A stretch of 64,000 nucleotides of DNA from Archangium violaceum. Lineage in GTDB: Bacteria > Myxococcota > Myxococcia > Myxococcales > Myxococcaceae. Position 1 is the first letter of the stretch, and the number at the start of each line of letters is the position of its first letter. The stretch lies in contig NZ_CP069338.1 of the NCBI RefSeq assembly GCF_016859125.1, positions 3,808,501-3,872,500 of the forward strand, read 5' to 3'. Both the position numbers and the translations under genes were made by a program. Below the pieces are notes generated by a model that was not told the origin of the DNA, searched no databases, and worked only from the letters and a program-made list of their open reading frames with translations. Positions 32,594 to 41,188 of this stretch are shown in pieces.

Positions 32594-33712
32594 TCACGAG
32601 GGCGCGAGCGCCTCGCCCAGGCGCACCAGGCCGCCGAAGTCCTCCAACTCGCCACCGGCCTCGGGAGCGGCCACCGCCACGGCGCCCGCGGGCAGCTTCT
32701 CCTCGAGCCGCGCGAGCATGCCCCGGTGGGCCTCGGCACGGGCGCGCTCCTGGTCGGCCAGGCGGATGAGCGCCTCCACCCCGTGGCGCGCCGTGTGGTC
32801 GTCCTCCACGTGCCGCAGCAGCGCCTCGGGGGACGACAGCCCGTCCTCGCGCGCCCAGCTGCGGTTGAGCACGTAGCCCGCGAAGGGCAGTCCCCGCTCG
32901 TGCAGCATGTCCCGGAAGAAGGCCGCCTCGTCCAGCGAGGCCGCCTCCGGCGACGTCACCAGCAGGAAGGCCGAGTCCGGCGAGGACAGCCGCGAGCGCA
33001 GCCGATCCGCGCGCAGCCGGATGCCCGAGAACAGCCCGCTGAAGGCGCCCAGGAAGGCCCTCATCTCCTGGGTGAAGCCCTCGCCGAAGATGCTCCCCAG
33101 CACGTTGCCGAGCAGCTGTGACGTCTTGCGCCACAGCCGGCCCCCGCGTCCCTTCTCCTCCGGGAGGAAGAGCGAGACGATGCGATCATCCAGGAAGCGC
33201 GCCAGCCGGCCCGGCGCCTCCAGGAAGTCCAGCGCGTGGCGGCTCGGCGGCGTGTCCAGGACGATGAGCTCGTAACGGCCCTCGTCCAGGAAGTTGTCCA
33301 GGGCCTCGGCCGCGGCGTACTCCTGCATGCCCGCCACCAGGTCCGACAGGAAGCGGTAGAGGCGGTTCTCCAGGATGGTGCGCGCCGCCTCGGGCGTGGG
33401 AGACAGCCGCCGCACGAAGCGCTCGAAGACGACGCGCGGGTCCAACATCCACACGTCGAGCTGGCCCGGGCCGGGCTCGCGGCCCTCGTAGAGGCGCTCG
33501 GGGGGAATGGCGGTGGGCTCGGGGCCGCCCTCGGGCATGCCCATGGCCTCGGCGAGCCGCCGCGCCGGATCGATGGTGAGCACCAGCACCTTGCGGCCCG
33601 CGCGCGCCGCGGCCACGCCCAGCGCCGCCGCCGTCGTCGTCTTTCCCACGCCACCCGCGCCGCACAGCACGAGGACGCGCTTGTCACGCAGCAGCGACTG
33701 GAGGTTGCTCAT
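32594..33712 (-). CDS. ArsA/Get3-family ATPase, second of a pair
   Basis: 372 aa. It begins L-V-L-C-G-A-G-G-V-G-K-T-T (deviant Walker A with the intradimer Lys position), followed by D-P-A-R-R-L-A-E-A switch I and L-I-V-L-D-T-P-P-S (switch II/Walker B). The C-terminal half has E-A-A-S-L-D-E-A and G-Y-V-L-N-R, as in ArsA proteins. Its ATG overlaps the stop of the upstream paralogue by four bases (ATGA). Paired ArsA-type ATPases are known in actinobacteria as a two-subunit complex; no arsenite pump gene is near, so resistance is unlikely to be the role. Confidence 0.88.
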   Translation of the reverse strand: MSNLQSLLRDKRVLVLCGAGGVGKTTTAAALGVAAARAGRKVLVLTIDPARRLAEAMGMPEGGPEPTAIPPERLYEGREPGPGQLDVWMLDPRVVFERFVRRLSPTPEAARTILENRLYRFLSDLVAGMQEYAAAEALDNFLDEGRYELIVLDTPPSRHALDFLEAPGRLARFLDDRIVSLFLPEEKGRGGRLWRKTSQLLGNVLGSIFGEGFTQEMRAFLGAFSGLFSGIRLRADRLRSRLSSPDSAFLLVTSPEAASLDEAAFFRDMLHERGLPFAGYVLNRSWAREDGLSSPEALLRHVEDDHTARHGVEALIRLADQERARAEAHRGMLARLEEKLPAGAVAVAAPEAGGELEDFGGLVRLGEALAPS

Positions 33713-34710
33713 GACCGGGCTCCGGCGCGCCCGGGAGAGGGCGCTTCAGGGGAAGCGGGGGTGGGACGTGCGAGGTACGTGGCGATCCGCTCCACCAGCT
33801 CCCTCCCCGTGACGGGCAGCTCGGGAACGGTGAGGAGCGGGGCCGGGAGGTTTCCCGCCAGCCGGGCCTGCGCGTCACGGGCCCGGTCCAACCGCCCCAG
33901 CGCGCGCTGTCCCAGGTGCGGCCCGTGGGTATCCAGCAGCCGCTCCACGGCGGCCCGGCCATCCGGAGAGAAGGGATTGTCCGGCATGCGGTTGAGCACG
34001 CCCGCGGCGATGGGGATGCGGTGGCGCTGGATGGCGGTGGACAGCTCCAACGTCTCGCTCACCGGCAGCGGCTCCGGCAGGGTGACGAGCAGGGCGCCCG
34101 TGAGATGGGGGTCCCTCAGCAGCGTCAGCCCCTCGCGCACCGCGCGGCCAATGGGCCCCACGGGCATGACGGACAGCAGCGTGTCCGGGAGCGCGGCGAT
34201 GGCGAGCGCGTGGCCGGTGGCCGGCAGGTCCAGGATGCACAGCGGGTAGAGGGGAGTGCCATCCGGCCGGGTGCGGCGGATGAAGTGGAGCATCTGGTAG
34301 AGGATGCCCATCTCCCGGAGCGCGGGGGCCGCCTCGAGGAAGCGGCGCAGGGCGCGGGTGCGCATGGCGGCGTCGGCCATCAAGCGAATGGGCAGCACGT
34401 CCTGGAGGAAGAGGCGCTGGCCCTCGATGGGGGACAGGCGGACGAAGGAGAGGCCCGGAGACACCTCGGTGACATGAGCGCCGGAGGCGCGCGTTCCCAC
34501 CAGGGCGGCCAGCGGCGAGGGGACGTCCTTGTCCTCGGGGGCCACCTCCACCTCGGCGAGCAGTACCTTGCGGCCCGCGGTGACAGCCGCCCTCGCGAGC
34601 GCCGCCGCCAGGGTCGTCTTGCCAACGCCTCCCTTCCCGGAGACGAGCAGTGCCCGCCTTTCCCACAGTGCGTCCAGCAAGGCCGTCGCCCCTCCCGTCG
34701 TGCAGGACAT
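33709..34710 (-). CDS. ArsA/Get3-family ATPase, first of a pair
   Basis: 333 aa. L-L-V-S-G-K-G-G-V-G-K-T-T is the deviant Walker A. The switch II region reads L-C-I-L-D-L-P-A-T-G-H-A. Unlike its partner it lacks the D-P-A-x-R switch I form (V-E-V-A-P-E-D-K instead), so the two are diverged subunits rather than copies. ATG 34710 follows a poor ribosome site. Overlaps the second gene by four bases, so the products are made in fixed ratio and probably form a heterodimer at the membrane or cytosol. The 80-bp gap to the gene on the right holds no other feature. Confidence 0.88.
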   Translation of the reverse strand: MSCTTGGATALLDALWERRALLVSGKGGVGKTTLAAALARAAVTAGRKVLLAEVEVAPEDKDVPSPLAALVGTRASGAHVTEVSPGLSFVRLSPIEGQRLFLQDVLPIRLMADAAMRTRALRRFLEAAPALREMGILYQMLHFIRRTRPDGTPLYPLCILDLPATGHALAIAALPDTLLSVMPVGPIGRAVREGLTLLRDPHLTGALLVTLPEPLPVSETLELSTAIQRHRIPIAAGVLNRMPDNPFSPDGRAAVERLLDTHGPHLGQRALGRLDRARDAQARLAGNLPAPLLTVPELPVTGRELVERIATYLARPTPASPEAPSPGRAGARS

Positions 34711-34790
34711 GAAGTCTTAACGACGCGACCCCCTTCCGACAAGGGAACCCCCCGGCAACGCGTCACCAGGTGGGCAGGGGCGAGCGTCCG

Positions 34791-35474
34791 TTACTGCACG
34801 GGCCAGCGGGCGGCGATTTCCTCGCACGCCCGTTGGACGTCACACAGACGGCGCGTGCGGGCCCTGGGCGGCTGGTACTCGCGCCCGGCGAACACGTCCA
34901 CCACGCGCACCAGCTTCGGGTCCACCGGCCCCAGGAGCGACAGGTGCTGCTCGGTGAACGCCTGCAGCAGCGTGGCGATGTACTGCCCGGAGCGCTCGTC
35001 CAGCGGGTGGTGCTTGGAGAAATACAGCTTCATCACCCCCACCTTGTTGTTGCCATGACGGTCCACCGTCTGCAGGACCATCTGGGGCCAGACGCGGATG
35101 GAGACGCCGGCGATCTCCAGCGCGGGCGGCTCATGGCCCACTTCGCTGGCCACCACGTCGTGAAGACCCAGACGCGGGTGGAGCTGGCGGTAGTACTCGA
35201 TGGCCTCGATGCACAGCTGGGCGCGGTGCGCGTCGAACCCATGCGCGAACACGGTGGTGGCGAGCCGGTGCTGGTGCTGGCGCAGGAGGGCCTCGTCCTG
35301 GCCGCGGCACAGGAAGTCGGTGATGGCCTGGGAGGCCTCGGGATAGCGCAGGTACTGGGGGTCGGGCGGGTGCTTCTGGTTGTCGATGAGGCGCTTGCGC
35401 AGCGCGGGCGTGGCCGTGAGATAGCGCCCCAGCTTGTTCACGGAGACGTGAGGTGACTCCCTGGGTACGTCCAT
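34791..35474 (-). CDS. Conserved-looking hypothetical protein
   Basis: 227 aa from ATG 35474 with GGGAGG six bases upstream, an excellent start. Soluble, mixed alpha/beta; N-terminal helical part (L-T-A-T-P-A-L-R-K-R-L-I-D-N), then strands I-A-G-V-S-I-R-V-W-P and K-V-G-V-M-K-L-Y-F-S-K, and L-V-R-V-V-D-V-F-A-G near the end. The spacing of acidic residues before V-M-K-L-Y-F-S-K would allow a PD-(D/E)XK nuclease-like fold, but this is only a thought. It lies upstream of the ArsA pair on the same strand with an 80-bp gap. Confidence 0.65.
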   Translation of the reverse strand: MDVPRESPHVSVNKLGRYLTATPALRKRLIDNQKHPPDPQYLRYPEASQAITDFLCRGQDEALLRQHQHRLATTVFAHGFDAHRAQLCIEAIEYYRQLHPRLGLHDVVASEVGHEPPALEIAGVSIRVWPQMVLQTVDRHGNNKVGVMKLYFSKHHPLDERSGQYIATLLQAFTEQHLSLLGPVDPKLVRVVDVFAGREYQPPRARTRRLCDVQRACEEIAARWPVQ

Positions 35475-35639
35475 GAGGTGCCTCCCTGATGCGTCGTGAT
35501 GTACAGACATTAACGGAGGGGTCTGACATGGACGGGAGGCTGGGAGCCGACGCGGGGCACTCGTCCACACGGTCCAGCCCCTCGCGCTTTGTCGCTGGGT
35601 TGATGGGGGCGCCAAAACTCCCGCGCTGGCGTCCCGTCT

Positions 35640-35870
35640 ACGCCCGCGCTGTGGTGGATGCGATCGCGGCGATGGGCGAAACGGCTCGTCAGCTCCCGCG
35701 CGTGGGCCTGGGCGGCTGTGTCGGGGCGGAACTATTGGAATCAGGGCCTGGCGCTACCTCTTGTGGGAGAGCGTGCAGGCGCAGGGCGGCCACATCGAGG
35801 CGGAGAGCTTGTCGGGGCGGGGGGACGTTTCGCGCGTGGACATGCCTTGTCGATCCTGGGGAAGTAAAGG
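35640..35870 (+). pseudogene. Sensor kinase C-terminal fragment
   Basis: Near 35770-35830 a plus-strand frame reads A-Q-G-G-H-I-E-A-E-S-L-S-G-R-G, the G3/F-box end of a HATPase domain. The final strand is lost by frame shift (it should continue T-F-T-L-S-L-P). Sequence to the left is out of frame and not identifiable. The rest of 35475-35903 holds no gene. Confidence 0.45.
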
Positions 35871-35903
35871 ACCCCTCGCCTTTACGTCGCGCCAGCTGAG
35901 CGT

Positions 35904-36636
35904 TCAGATGTCGCGAATGGTCCAGCCGTACCAGAAGCTTTGGGTGAGATACGTGTGATCGGGACCTGCGGATCTGTTGTGCTCCTGACCGTGTCGGTCG
36001 ATGAAGATCATGGTGTCCATGAAAGAGAGATGCTGCACGTGTAGCGCTGGTTTGTTGGCCAACCTTGCTACGACACGCATCGTCTGCCGCACCCGCTTGT
36101 AGGTGCTGTGTCCGATGTCGACTACCAGGTCAGCAGTCGCACTTCCGAGGGGCTGACGGTAGTCCTCATTGAGCATTTCACCACAGATGAGGACGATGAT
36201 CCGAGTACCTGCGATATCAACGATACGCTTGCGATGAGCCATTGCTGGCGCGGTGCCGGTATGCGCACTGATGATGGAAAGCTGTTGCCAGGGGCCGTGC
36301 AGGGTTCCATCGCGGGTTACTGCGAATCCGAAAAAGGGGATGGCCTCGTTCTTGACCATTGAGGCTGGGATGCCCTCCTTGAGAACGGGTGGCCATACCA
36401 CATCGACACCGGCGATGAGCGCGACGCCGTGCGCCTGGGCTGCCTTCTGTGCATCTGCGATGAGCCGGTCGCGATGCTTGTTATCTCTCGCTGACCAGAA
36501 GCCGGCGGGTAGTACGACTACATCGCAGTTTTTGGTCTTGGCCTTCATGAGCAGGGCGTGCGCGTTGAGTGCGAACACGCTCTGACCTGGGCTCACGGAA
36601 GCCATCGCTCGAGATCACGGTTTGCAGCACCCTCAT
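35904..36636 (-). pseudogene. Carbon-nitrogen hydrolase-like gene with a frameshift near its start
   Basis: The body reads as a nitrilase-superfamily protein: V-V-V-L-P-A-G-F-W, H-G-V-A-L-I-A-G-V, A-H-R-K-R-I-V-D, and the nucleophile region I-V-L-I-C-G-E-M-L. The active-site Glu usual in L-P-E is replaced by Ala. The best start is the ATG at 36636 with AGGAGG eight bases upstream, giving R-V-L-Q-T-V-I-S-S-D-G-F. This needs one frame change at ~36590 to join S-P-G-Q-S-V-F-A-L-N. The alternative is a 233-aa protein from the weak ATG at 36605. Either a real frameshift or a sequence error. Confidence 0.6.
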
Positions 36637-36701
36637 TTGGGAATCCTCCTGCGGAATGCGCTGTGGGGCTGGCGCTGGTCATGCACGTGGAGTCGCTCGC
36701 C

Positions 36702-37190
36702 TCAATGCTCGGTACTCTTCTTCCGGTTACGGAGAGCCAGCAGTTCGCGTTCCACGAGACGGTCCTTGTCCCGTCCCAGGTGGCGCTTGACTGCGATGAG
36801 GTCGTCCAGACTGATGATTTGGCATGGACGTCCGTAGACATCCAGGGTGACTGCTCTGGATGCGACTTCCGCATAGCTCCCGACGGGTGGAACCTCGGAG
36901 AGCAGGTCGAGGCGTCCCAGGTCGGTCAGCAGGTATAGATTGCGATTCTTCGCGAGCTCGGCGGGGGACTCAGTAACGGGTCGTTTGGGAACGGCGAGCG
37001 CGTAGCGGGGATGATGCGGTGCGAGCACGGCGAGCAACCGGGCGAGGTTTTCTTCGGAGAACGGCGCGGTGACGTCGCAGTCCACCGTGAAGGTGGCCGA
37101 GCCGTGAGCAATGGCGGCGACGCCCCCTATGAGAACGAACTCCACCTTTGCATCGAGGAGCAGACGGAGGAGCTCAGGGGTCTGCTGCAT
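36702..37190 (-). CDS. Nucleotidyltransferase (AbiEii/DUF6036-like)
   Basis: 162 aa from ATG 37190, AAGGA upstream. The minimal NTase signature is present: L-I-G-G-V-A-A-I-A-H-G-S then T-V-D-C-D-V, with further R-L-D-L-L and S-L-D-D-L-I-A-V-K-R motifs typical of AbiEii/DUF6036 proteins. Such enzymes are often toxin-like NTases acting on tRNA or proteins, or kanamycin-NTase relatives. It overlaps the upstream small gene by 17 bp, suggesting a two-gene toxin-antitoxin-type unit, which needs testing. Confidence 0.78.
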   Translation of the reverse strand: MQQTPELLRLLLDAKVEFVLIGGVAAIAHGSATFTVDCDVTAPFSEENLARLLAVLAPHHPRYALAVPKRPVTESPAELAKNRNLYLLTDLGRLDLLSEVPPVGSYAEVASRAVTLDVYGRPCQIISLDDLIAVKRHLGRDKDRLVERELLALRNRKKSTEH

Positions 37191-37380
37191 CGTCGGCGTC
37201 CTTGGGCCGCAGGGCTTCGTACAGCTCGGTCATGCGCTGGAGTTGTTCGAGCCGCTCGGTCGGCGTGAGCCGGAGATTCTCCTCGAGCAAGGCCACGTCC
37301 ACACCTGCGTCAATCGCCGCATCCCAATCTGGCCCGTAGCTCGGGAAGGCCTTCCGTAAGATTTCTCGCGGATCGTCCAT
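37174..37380 (-). CDS. Small helical protein upstream of the nucleotidyltransferase
   Basis: 68 aa, acidic and helical (D-W-D-A-A-I-D-A-G-V-D-V-A-L-L-E-E-N, T-P-T-E-R-L-E-Q-L-Q-R-M). No zinc or DNA-binding motif. Its 3' end overlaps the nucleotidyltransferase start by 17 bp, so translation is coupled. Position and size fit an antitoxin or adaptor; this is inference. Confidence 0.65.
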   Translation of the reverse strand: MDDPREILRKAFPSYGPDWDAAIDAGVDVALLEENLRLTPTERLEQLQRMTELYEALRPKDADDAADP

Positions 37381-37439
37381 GCGGGAAGTTTAAGCCGGAT
37401 CGTGCGCGGACGCAGGTTCGTCGAGGGGCCTCCCGTTCA

Positions 37440-38099
37440 TCAGCCCCTGGGCTCCGGCTGCTGGCCGTACGTCTTGAACTTCTCGAGCACGCGGGCCATC
37501 TCCGCCTTGTCCAGCAGCACGGGCTCGCCCACCTGGAGCGCGCGCCAGTACATGGCCGCCAGCGTCTCCACCTCCACCGCCAGCTTGTAGGCGCCCTCCA
37601 GGTCCGCGCCCAGGGCGAGCATGCCGTGGTTCGCCAGCAGGCACGCCTTGCGTCCCTCCAGCGCCTCCACCGCGTAGCGCGACAGCTCCTCCGTGCCGAA
37701 CGTGGCGTACGGCGCGCACCGGATGTCCTCGCCTCCCGCCTTCGCCACCATGTAGTGGAAGGACGGAATCGGCCGGCGCACGCACGCGAGCGTCGTGCAG
37801 AACATCGAGTGCGCGTGCAGCACCGCCCCCACCTCGGGCCGCCCGGCCAGGATGTCCCGGTGGATGCGCCACTCGGACGATGGCTCGCGCCGGCCCTCGT
37901 GGCTGCCGTCGAGGCGCATCAGGACGATGTCCTCCGGCACCAGCGTGTCGTAGTCCATCCCCGTGGGCGTGAGCAGGAAGCCGCCCTCCACCCGCTGGCT
38001 CAGGTTGCCGCTCGTGCCCTGGTTCAGCCCCGACGCGTTCATCTTCCGCGCCGTCGAGATCATCGCCTCGCGCAGCGCGAGGTGCCCGGGCCCGCTCAC
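37440..38099 (-). CDS. FucA-type class II aldolase, probable 5-methylthioribulose-1-phosphate aldolase
   Basis: 219 aa from GTG 38099, which overlaps the mtnA stop by four bases (GTGA). It closely follows E. coli L-fuculose-1-phosphate aldolase: [35 protein letters not shown] and V-L-E-K-F-K-T-Y-G. The catalytic Glu76 and zinc ligands His95, His97 and His158 all sit three positions after FucA Glu73, His92, His94 and His155. Encoded with mtnP and mtnA, it fits the Ald2 enzyme of the DHAP shunt, which splits methylthioribulose-1-phosphate into DHAP and methylthioacetaldehyde. MtnB dehydratase shares the fold and is the alternative. Confidence 0.8.
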   Translation of the reverse strand: MSGPGHLALREAMISTARKMNASGLNQGTSGNLSQRVEGGFLLTPTGMDYDTLVPEDIVLMRLDGSHEGRREPSSEWRIHRDILAGRPEVGAVLHAHSMFCTTLACVRRPIPSFHYMVAKAGGEDIRCAPYATFGTEELSRYAVEALEGRKACLLANHGMLALGADLEGAYKLAVEVETLAAMYWRALQVGEPVLLDKAEMARVLEKFKTYGQQPEPRG

Positions 38100-39211
38100 G
38101 TTCCCGTCCCACGCACGGGCCGCCGCTCGGGGAAGAGCGACAGCAGTCCCTCGGTGGAGGCAGCGCACACCCCGCGCTCCGTGACGAGCGCCGTCACCAG
38201 CCGCGCCGGCGTCACGTCGAAGCCGTAGTTGGCCACCGGGCTCCCCTCCGGCGTCACCCGCACCGTCACCACCTCGCCCGAGGGCAGCCGCCCGCTGATG
38301 TCCGTGAGCTCGCGTCCATCCCGCTGCTCGATGGGGATGTCGCGCACCCCGTCCTCCAGCGTCCAGTCGATGGTGGGCGAGGGCAGCGCCACGTAGAAGG
38401 GCACTCCGTTGTCCTTCGCCGCCAGCGCCTTGAGGTACGTGCCAATCTTGTTCGCCACGTCGCCTCGGGCCGTGGTGCGGTCCGTGCCCACGATGCACAG
38501 GTCCACCTCGCCGTGCTGCATGAGGTGGCCTCCCACGTTGTCCGCGATGACCGTGTGCGGCACGCCGTGCTGCCCCAGCTCCCACGCCGTCAGGCCCGCG
38601 CCCTGGTTGCGCGGACGCGTCTCGTCCACCCAGACGTGGAGGGGGATGCCCTTGTCATGCGCCAGGTAGAGGGGCGCGAGCGCCGTGCCCCAGTCCACCG
38701 TGGCCAGCCAGCCCGCGTTGCAGTGCGTCAGCACGTTCACCCGCCCCTGACGGCCCTTGCTCGCCCACGCCGATGCGATGAGCCCCAGCCCGTGTTCGCC
38801 AATGGCCCGGTTGATGGCCACGTCCTCGTCACACAGGGCCGCGGCCCGCTGGTACGCCGCCGCGAGCCGCTCGGACGGGGAGAGCGGGCGCAGGGCCTGG
38901 CGCATCTCGTCGAGCGCCCAGCGCAGGTTCACCGCCGTGGGCCGCGTGGCCTGCAGTTGCGTGCACGCCCGCTCGAGCGCCACGTCGGAGGCGTCCCCGC
39001 GCAGCGCCAGGCACACCCCGTAGGCCGCCACCGCCCCGATGAGCGGCGCCCCTCGCACCTGCATGGAGCGGATGGCGTGCGCCGCCTCGTCGAGCGTCGT
39101 GAGCCGCAGCGTCACGAATGCGTGGGGCAGGCGCGTCTGATCGATGATGCCGACCGACCAGCCGTCGGTTTCGATCCAGATGCTGCGCATCGGCTTTCCG
39201 TGGACCTTCAT
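38096..39211 (-). CDS. mtnA: S-methyl-5-thioribose-1-phosphate isomerase
   Basis: 371 aa from ATG 39211, with GAGGAG four bases upstream. Converts methylthioribose-1-phosphate to methylthioribulose-1-phosphate in methylthioadenosine salvage. The family signature is complete: V-R-G-A-P-L-I-G near residue 52, catalytic Cys164 in T-H-C-N-A-G, Asp244 in V-G-T-D-R, and V-A-N-K-I-G-T-Y. Length matches the family. It is the middle gene of mtnP-mtnA-aldolase, coupled to the aldolase by overlap and separated from mtnP by 110 bp containing a palindrome. Confidence 0.95.
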   Translation of the reverse strand: MKVHGKPMRSIWIETDGWSVGIIDQTRLPHAFVTLRLTTLDEAAHAIRSMQVRGAPLIGAVAAYGVCLALRGDASDVALERACTQLQATRPTAVNLRWALDEMRQALRPLSPSERLAAAYQRAAALCDEDVAINRAIGEHGLGLIASAWASKGRQGRVNVLTHCNAGWLATVDWGTALAPLYLAHDKGIPLHVWVDETRPRNQGAGLTAWELGQHGVPHTVIADNVGGHLMQHGEVDLCIVGTDRTTARGDVANKIGTYLKALAAKDNGVPFYVALPSPTIDWTLEDGVRDIPIEQRDGRELTDISGRLPSGEVVTVRVTPEGSPVANYGFDVTPARLVTALVTERGVCAASTEGLLSLFPERRPVRGTGT

Positions 39212-39272
39212 GGGGCTCCTCGCGAGGGGTGTGCGGGATGGGGAACACGGGAGGACCCAGACCCTCACCCCG

Positions 39273-39295
39273 GCCCTCTCCCGGAGGGAGAGGGA
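39273..39295. repeat. REP-like palindrome 2
   Basis: CCCTCTCCC-GGA-GGGAGAGGG (arms 39274-39282, 39286-39294) in the mtnP-mtnA gap, preceded by CCCTCACCCCGG. Arms are identical to the palindrome at 31206. In the mRNA it would form a strong hairpin that may stabilise or attenuate the transcript between the two genes. Confidence 0.55.
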
Positions 39296-39321
39296 GGGTT
39301 GGTTGCACAGCGGGAGCGTGG

Positions 39322-40206
39322 CTAGCGCTTGAGGACCCGGCCGGCCACCGCGTCCAGCCGTGCGAGGATCGTGGGGTCCCTCACCTCGGGGGCGGTCATC
39401 AGCGCATGGTCGAGCGCCGTCTGGCAGCCCTGGCGGCAGGGGCCCGCGTGCTTGCCCAGCAGCGGCACCACGCTCTTCACCAGCGCCCGGGCCTTGCCCG
39501 CGTTGGCCATCAGCACGGAGACGACCTGGTCCACGGTGACGGCGTCGTGGCCCGGATGCCAGCAGTCGAAGTCCGTCACCATCGCCACCGTCGCGTAGCA
39601 GAGCTCCGCCTCCCGGGCGAGCTTGGCCTCGGGCATGTTCGTCATGCCAATCACGCTGCACCCCCAGCTCCGGTACAGCTCGCTCTCGGCGAGCGAGGAG
39701 AACTGGGGCCCCTCCATGACGAGGTACGTGCCGCCGCGCTTCGCGGAGATCTCGAGCCCCTGGCAGCTGCTCATCAGCGCGTCGCCCAGCCGCGAGCACA
39801 CCGGCTTCGCCATGGACACGTGGGCCACGCAGCCGGTGCCGAAGAAGCTCTTGGTGCGCGCGAAGGTGCGGTCGATGAACTGGTCCACCACCACGAAGGT
39901 GCCCGGCGGCAGGTCCTCGCGCAGGCTACCCACCGCGGACACGGAGATGACGTCCGTCACGCCCACCCGCTTGAGCGCGTCGATGTTGGCGCGGAAGTTG
40001 ATGTCGGAGGGCGAAATGCGGTGCCCCCGGCCATGGCGGGGGAGGAACACCACCTGCGTGCCCTCGAGTGTGCCGAAGCACAGCTCGTCCGAGGGCTCGC
40101 CGTGGGGCGAGGACACCTTGCGCCAGGAGACGTCCTGGAGGCCGTCGATTTGGTAGAGGCCGCTGCCTCCGATGATGCCGATGACGGGAGGGGACGGGTG
40201 CGCCAT
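39322..40206 (-). CDS. mtnP: S-methyl-5'-thioadenosine phosphorylase
   Basis: 294 aa from ATG 40206 with GGAG six bases upstream. Phosphorolyses methylthioadenosine to adenine and methylthioribose-1-phosphate, the first step of salvage. Family motifs: [10 protein letters not shown] at the start, [42 protein letters not shown] and M-V-T-D-F-D-C-W. These match MTAP-type class II purine phosphorylases. First gene of the mtn operon. Confidence 0.95.
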   Translation of the reverse strand: MAHPSPPVIGIIGGSGLYQIDGLQDVSWRKVSSPHGEPSDELCFGTLEGTQVVFLPRHGRGHRISPSDINFRANIDALKRVGVTDVISVSAVGSLREDLPPGTFVVVDQFIDRTFARTKSFFGTGCVAHVSMAKPVCSRLGDALMSSCQGLEISAKRGGTYLVMEGPQFSSLAESELYRSWGCSVIGMTNMPEAKLAREAELCYATVAMVTDFDCWHPGHDAVTVDQVVSVLMANAGKARALVKSVVPLLGKHAGPCRQGCQTALDHALMTAPEVRDPTILARLDAVAGRVLKR

Positions 40207-40397
40207 GGGGAGCTCCGGGGGGACGGGAGGGACAGGGCTCCACTCTTCCCTCCGTCCTTCATGGAGGCAACAGTGAAGAGGGCGGGGCGCTCCTGTCCCG
40301 TTCCGGACGGAGACCCTGCACTCGAGGGCACCTGTCACCCGGAGCGCCGGGAGCCGACCTTCTCCCTGGCCCGTCCGTCGGCGCGGAGGTGTGGCAC

Positions 40398-40598
40398 ATG
40401 GACCCGGAGCTCGCGGAGTCGCTCGTGTGGACATGGGAGCGGCCGCCCGCCCCGCTCGGGACCGGCGCCAGGGAGGACGATGACTTCCTCCCCCTCGCGT
40501 CAGGGGCCGATTTCCCGGATGGGAATGATCCGCTGGCGCACCGCGTCCGCGAGGAGCCCCCGCTGGAGCCCCCGACTCAGCTCGACGGGACGGCGTAG
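40398..40598 (+). CDS. Small acidic hypothetical protein
   Basis: 66 aa from ATG 40398 with GGAGG eight bases upstream. Acidic, Pro-rich, no signal peptide (D-P-E-L-A-E-S-L-V-W-T-W near the start). Divergent from mtnP with ~190 bp between starts; its last ~22 bases overlap the convergent next gene. No family recognised. Confidence 0.45.
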   Translation: MDPELAESLVWTWERPPAPLGTGAREDDDFLPLASGADFPDGNDPLAHRVREEPPLEPPTQLDGTA

Positions 40599-41062
40599 CA
40601 GGCGCGGATGCGCGTGGCGGCGGAGGCGAGCCCGGCCTCCAGGAACCGCTCGGCGGCCCACGCGGCCGCGGGCTGCATCGTGGCGGTGACGACGAACGGC
40701 GAGGCCAGCGGCGCGAAGTGGCGGATGACGCTCATCATCATCCTCACCGCGGGGGACTGGATGACGTACGCCGTGCCCAGCAGCCACTGGCGCAGCAGCG
40801 GCTCGTGCTCGCTCAGCCAGTCGATGTAGCGCTGGCGCAGCTGCGTCGAGGGCATGTGCACCTCACGCGCGTCGATGATGCAGACGTGCGGCTCGCGCCG
40901 CTCCAGCCATACCCGGCGTTCCTCCAGGTATGCATCCAGGTCCCGAATCGTGCCGGTCCGGCCGAACTTCACCACCAGCAGCGGCCACAGCCCGCCGTCG
41001 ATCGTGGCGGGCGAGGGCTCGCCGCCAGGGGCCACGAATCGGGTGTTGAAGGACAGAGCCAT
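40577..41062 (-). CDS. Hypothetical protein, STAS-like size and layout
   Basis: 161 aa from ATG 41062 with AGGA close upstream. Sequence alternates strands and helices (L-L-V-V-K-F-G-R-T-G, H-V-C-I-I-D-A-R-E-V-H, P-F-V-V-T-A-T-M-Q-P-A-A-A-W). The central C-I-I-D-A-R strand followed by a helix resembles small STAS-fold or DUF proteins of myxobacteria, but no confident family. Single gene. Confidence 0.6.
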   Translation of the reverse strand: MALSFNTRFVAPGGEPSPATIDGGLWPLLVVKFGRTGTIRDLDAYLEERRVWLERREPHVCIIDAREVHMPSTQLRQRYIDWLSEHEPLLRQWLLGTAYVIQSPAVRMMMSVIRHFAPLASPFVVTATMQPAAAWAAERFLEAGLASAATRIRACYAVPSS

Positions 41063-41188
41063 TCCGTCCTGGGGGTTGATGGGGTTGAATATAAGCAAGG
41101 GTGGGCAGATGTACCGCAATTCCGCGCGGATGTTGAGTGGAATGCGATGGTAAAGGGAAGGGCCCACGCGCGCACGGAGCTGCCTGAG

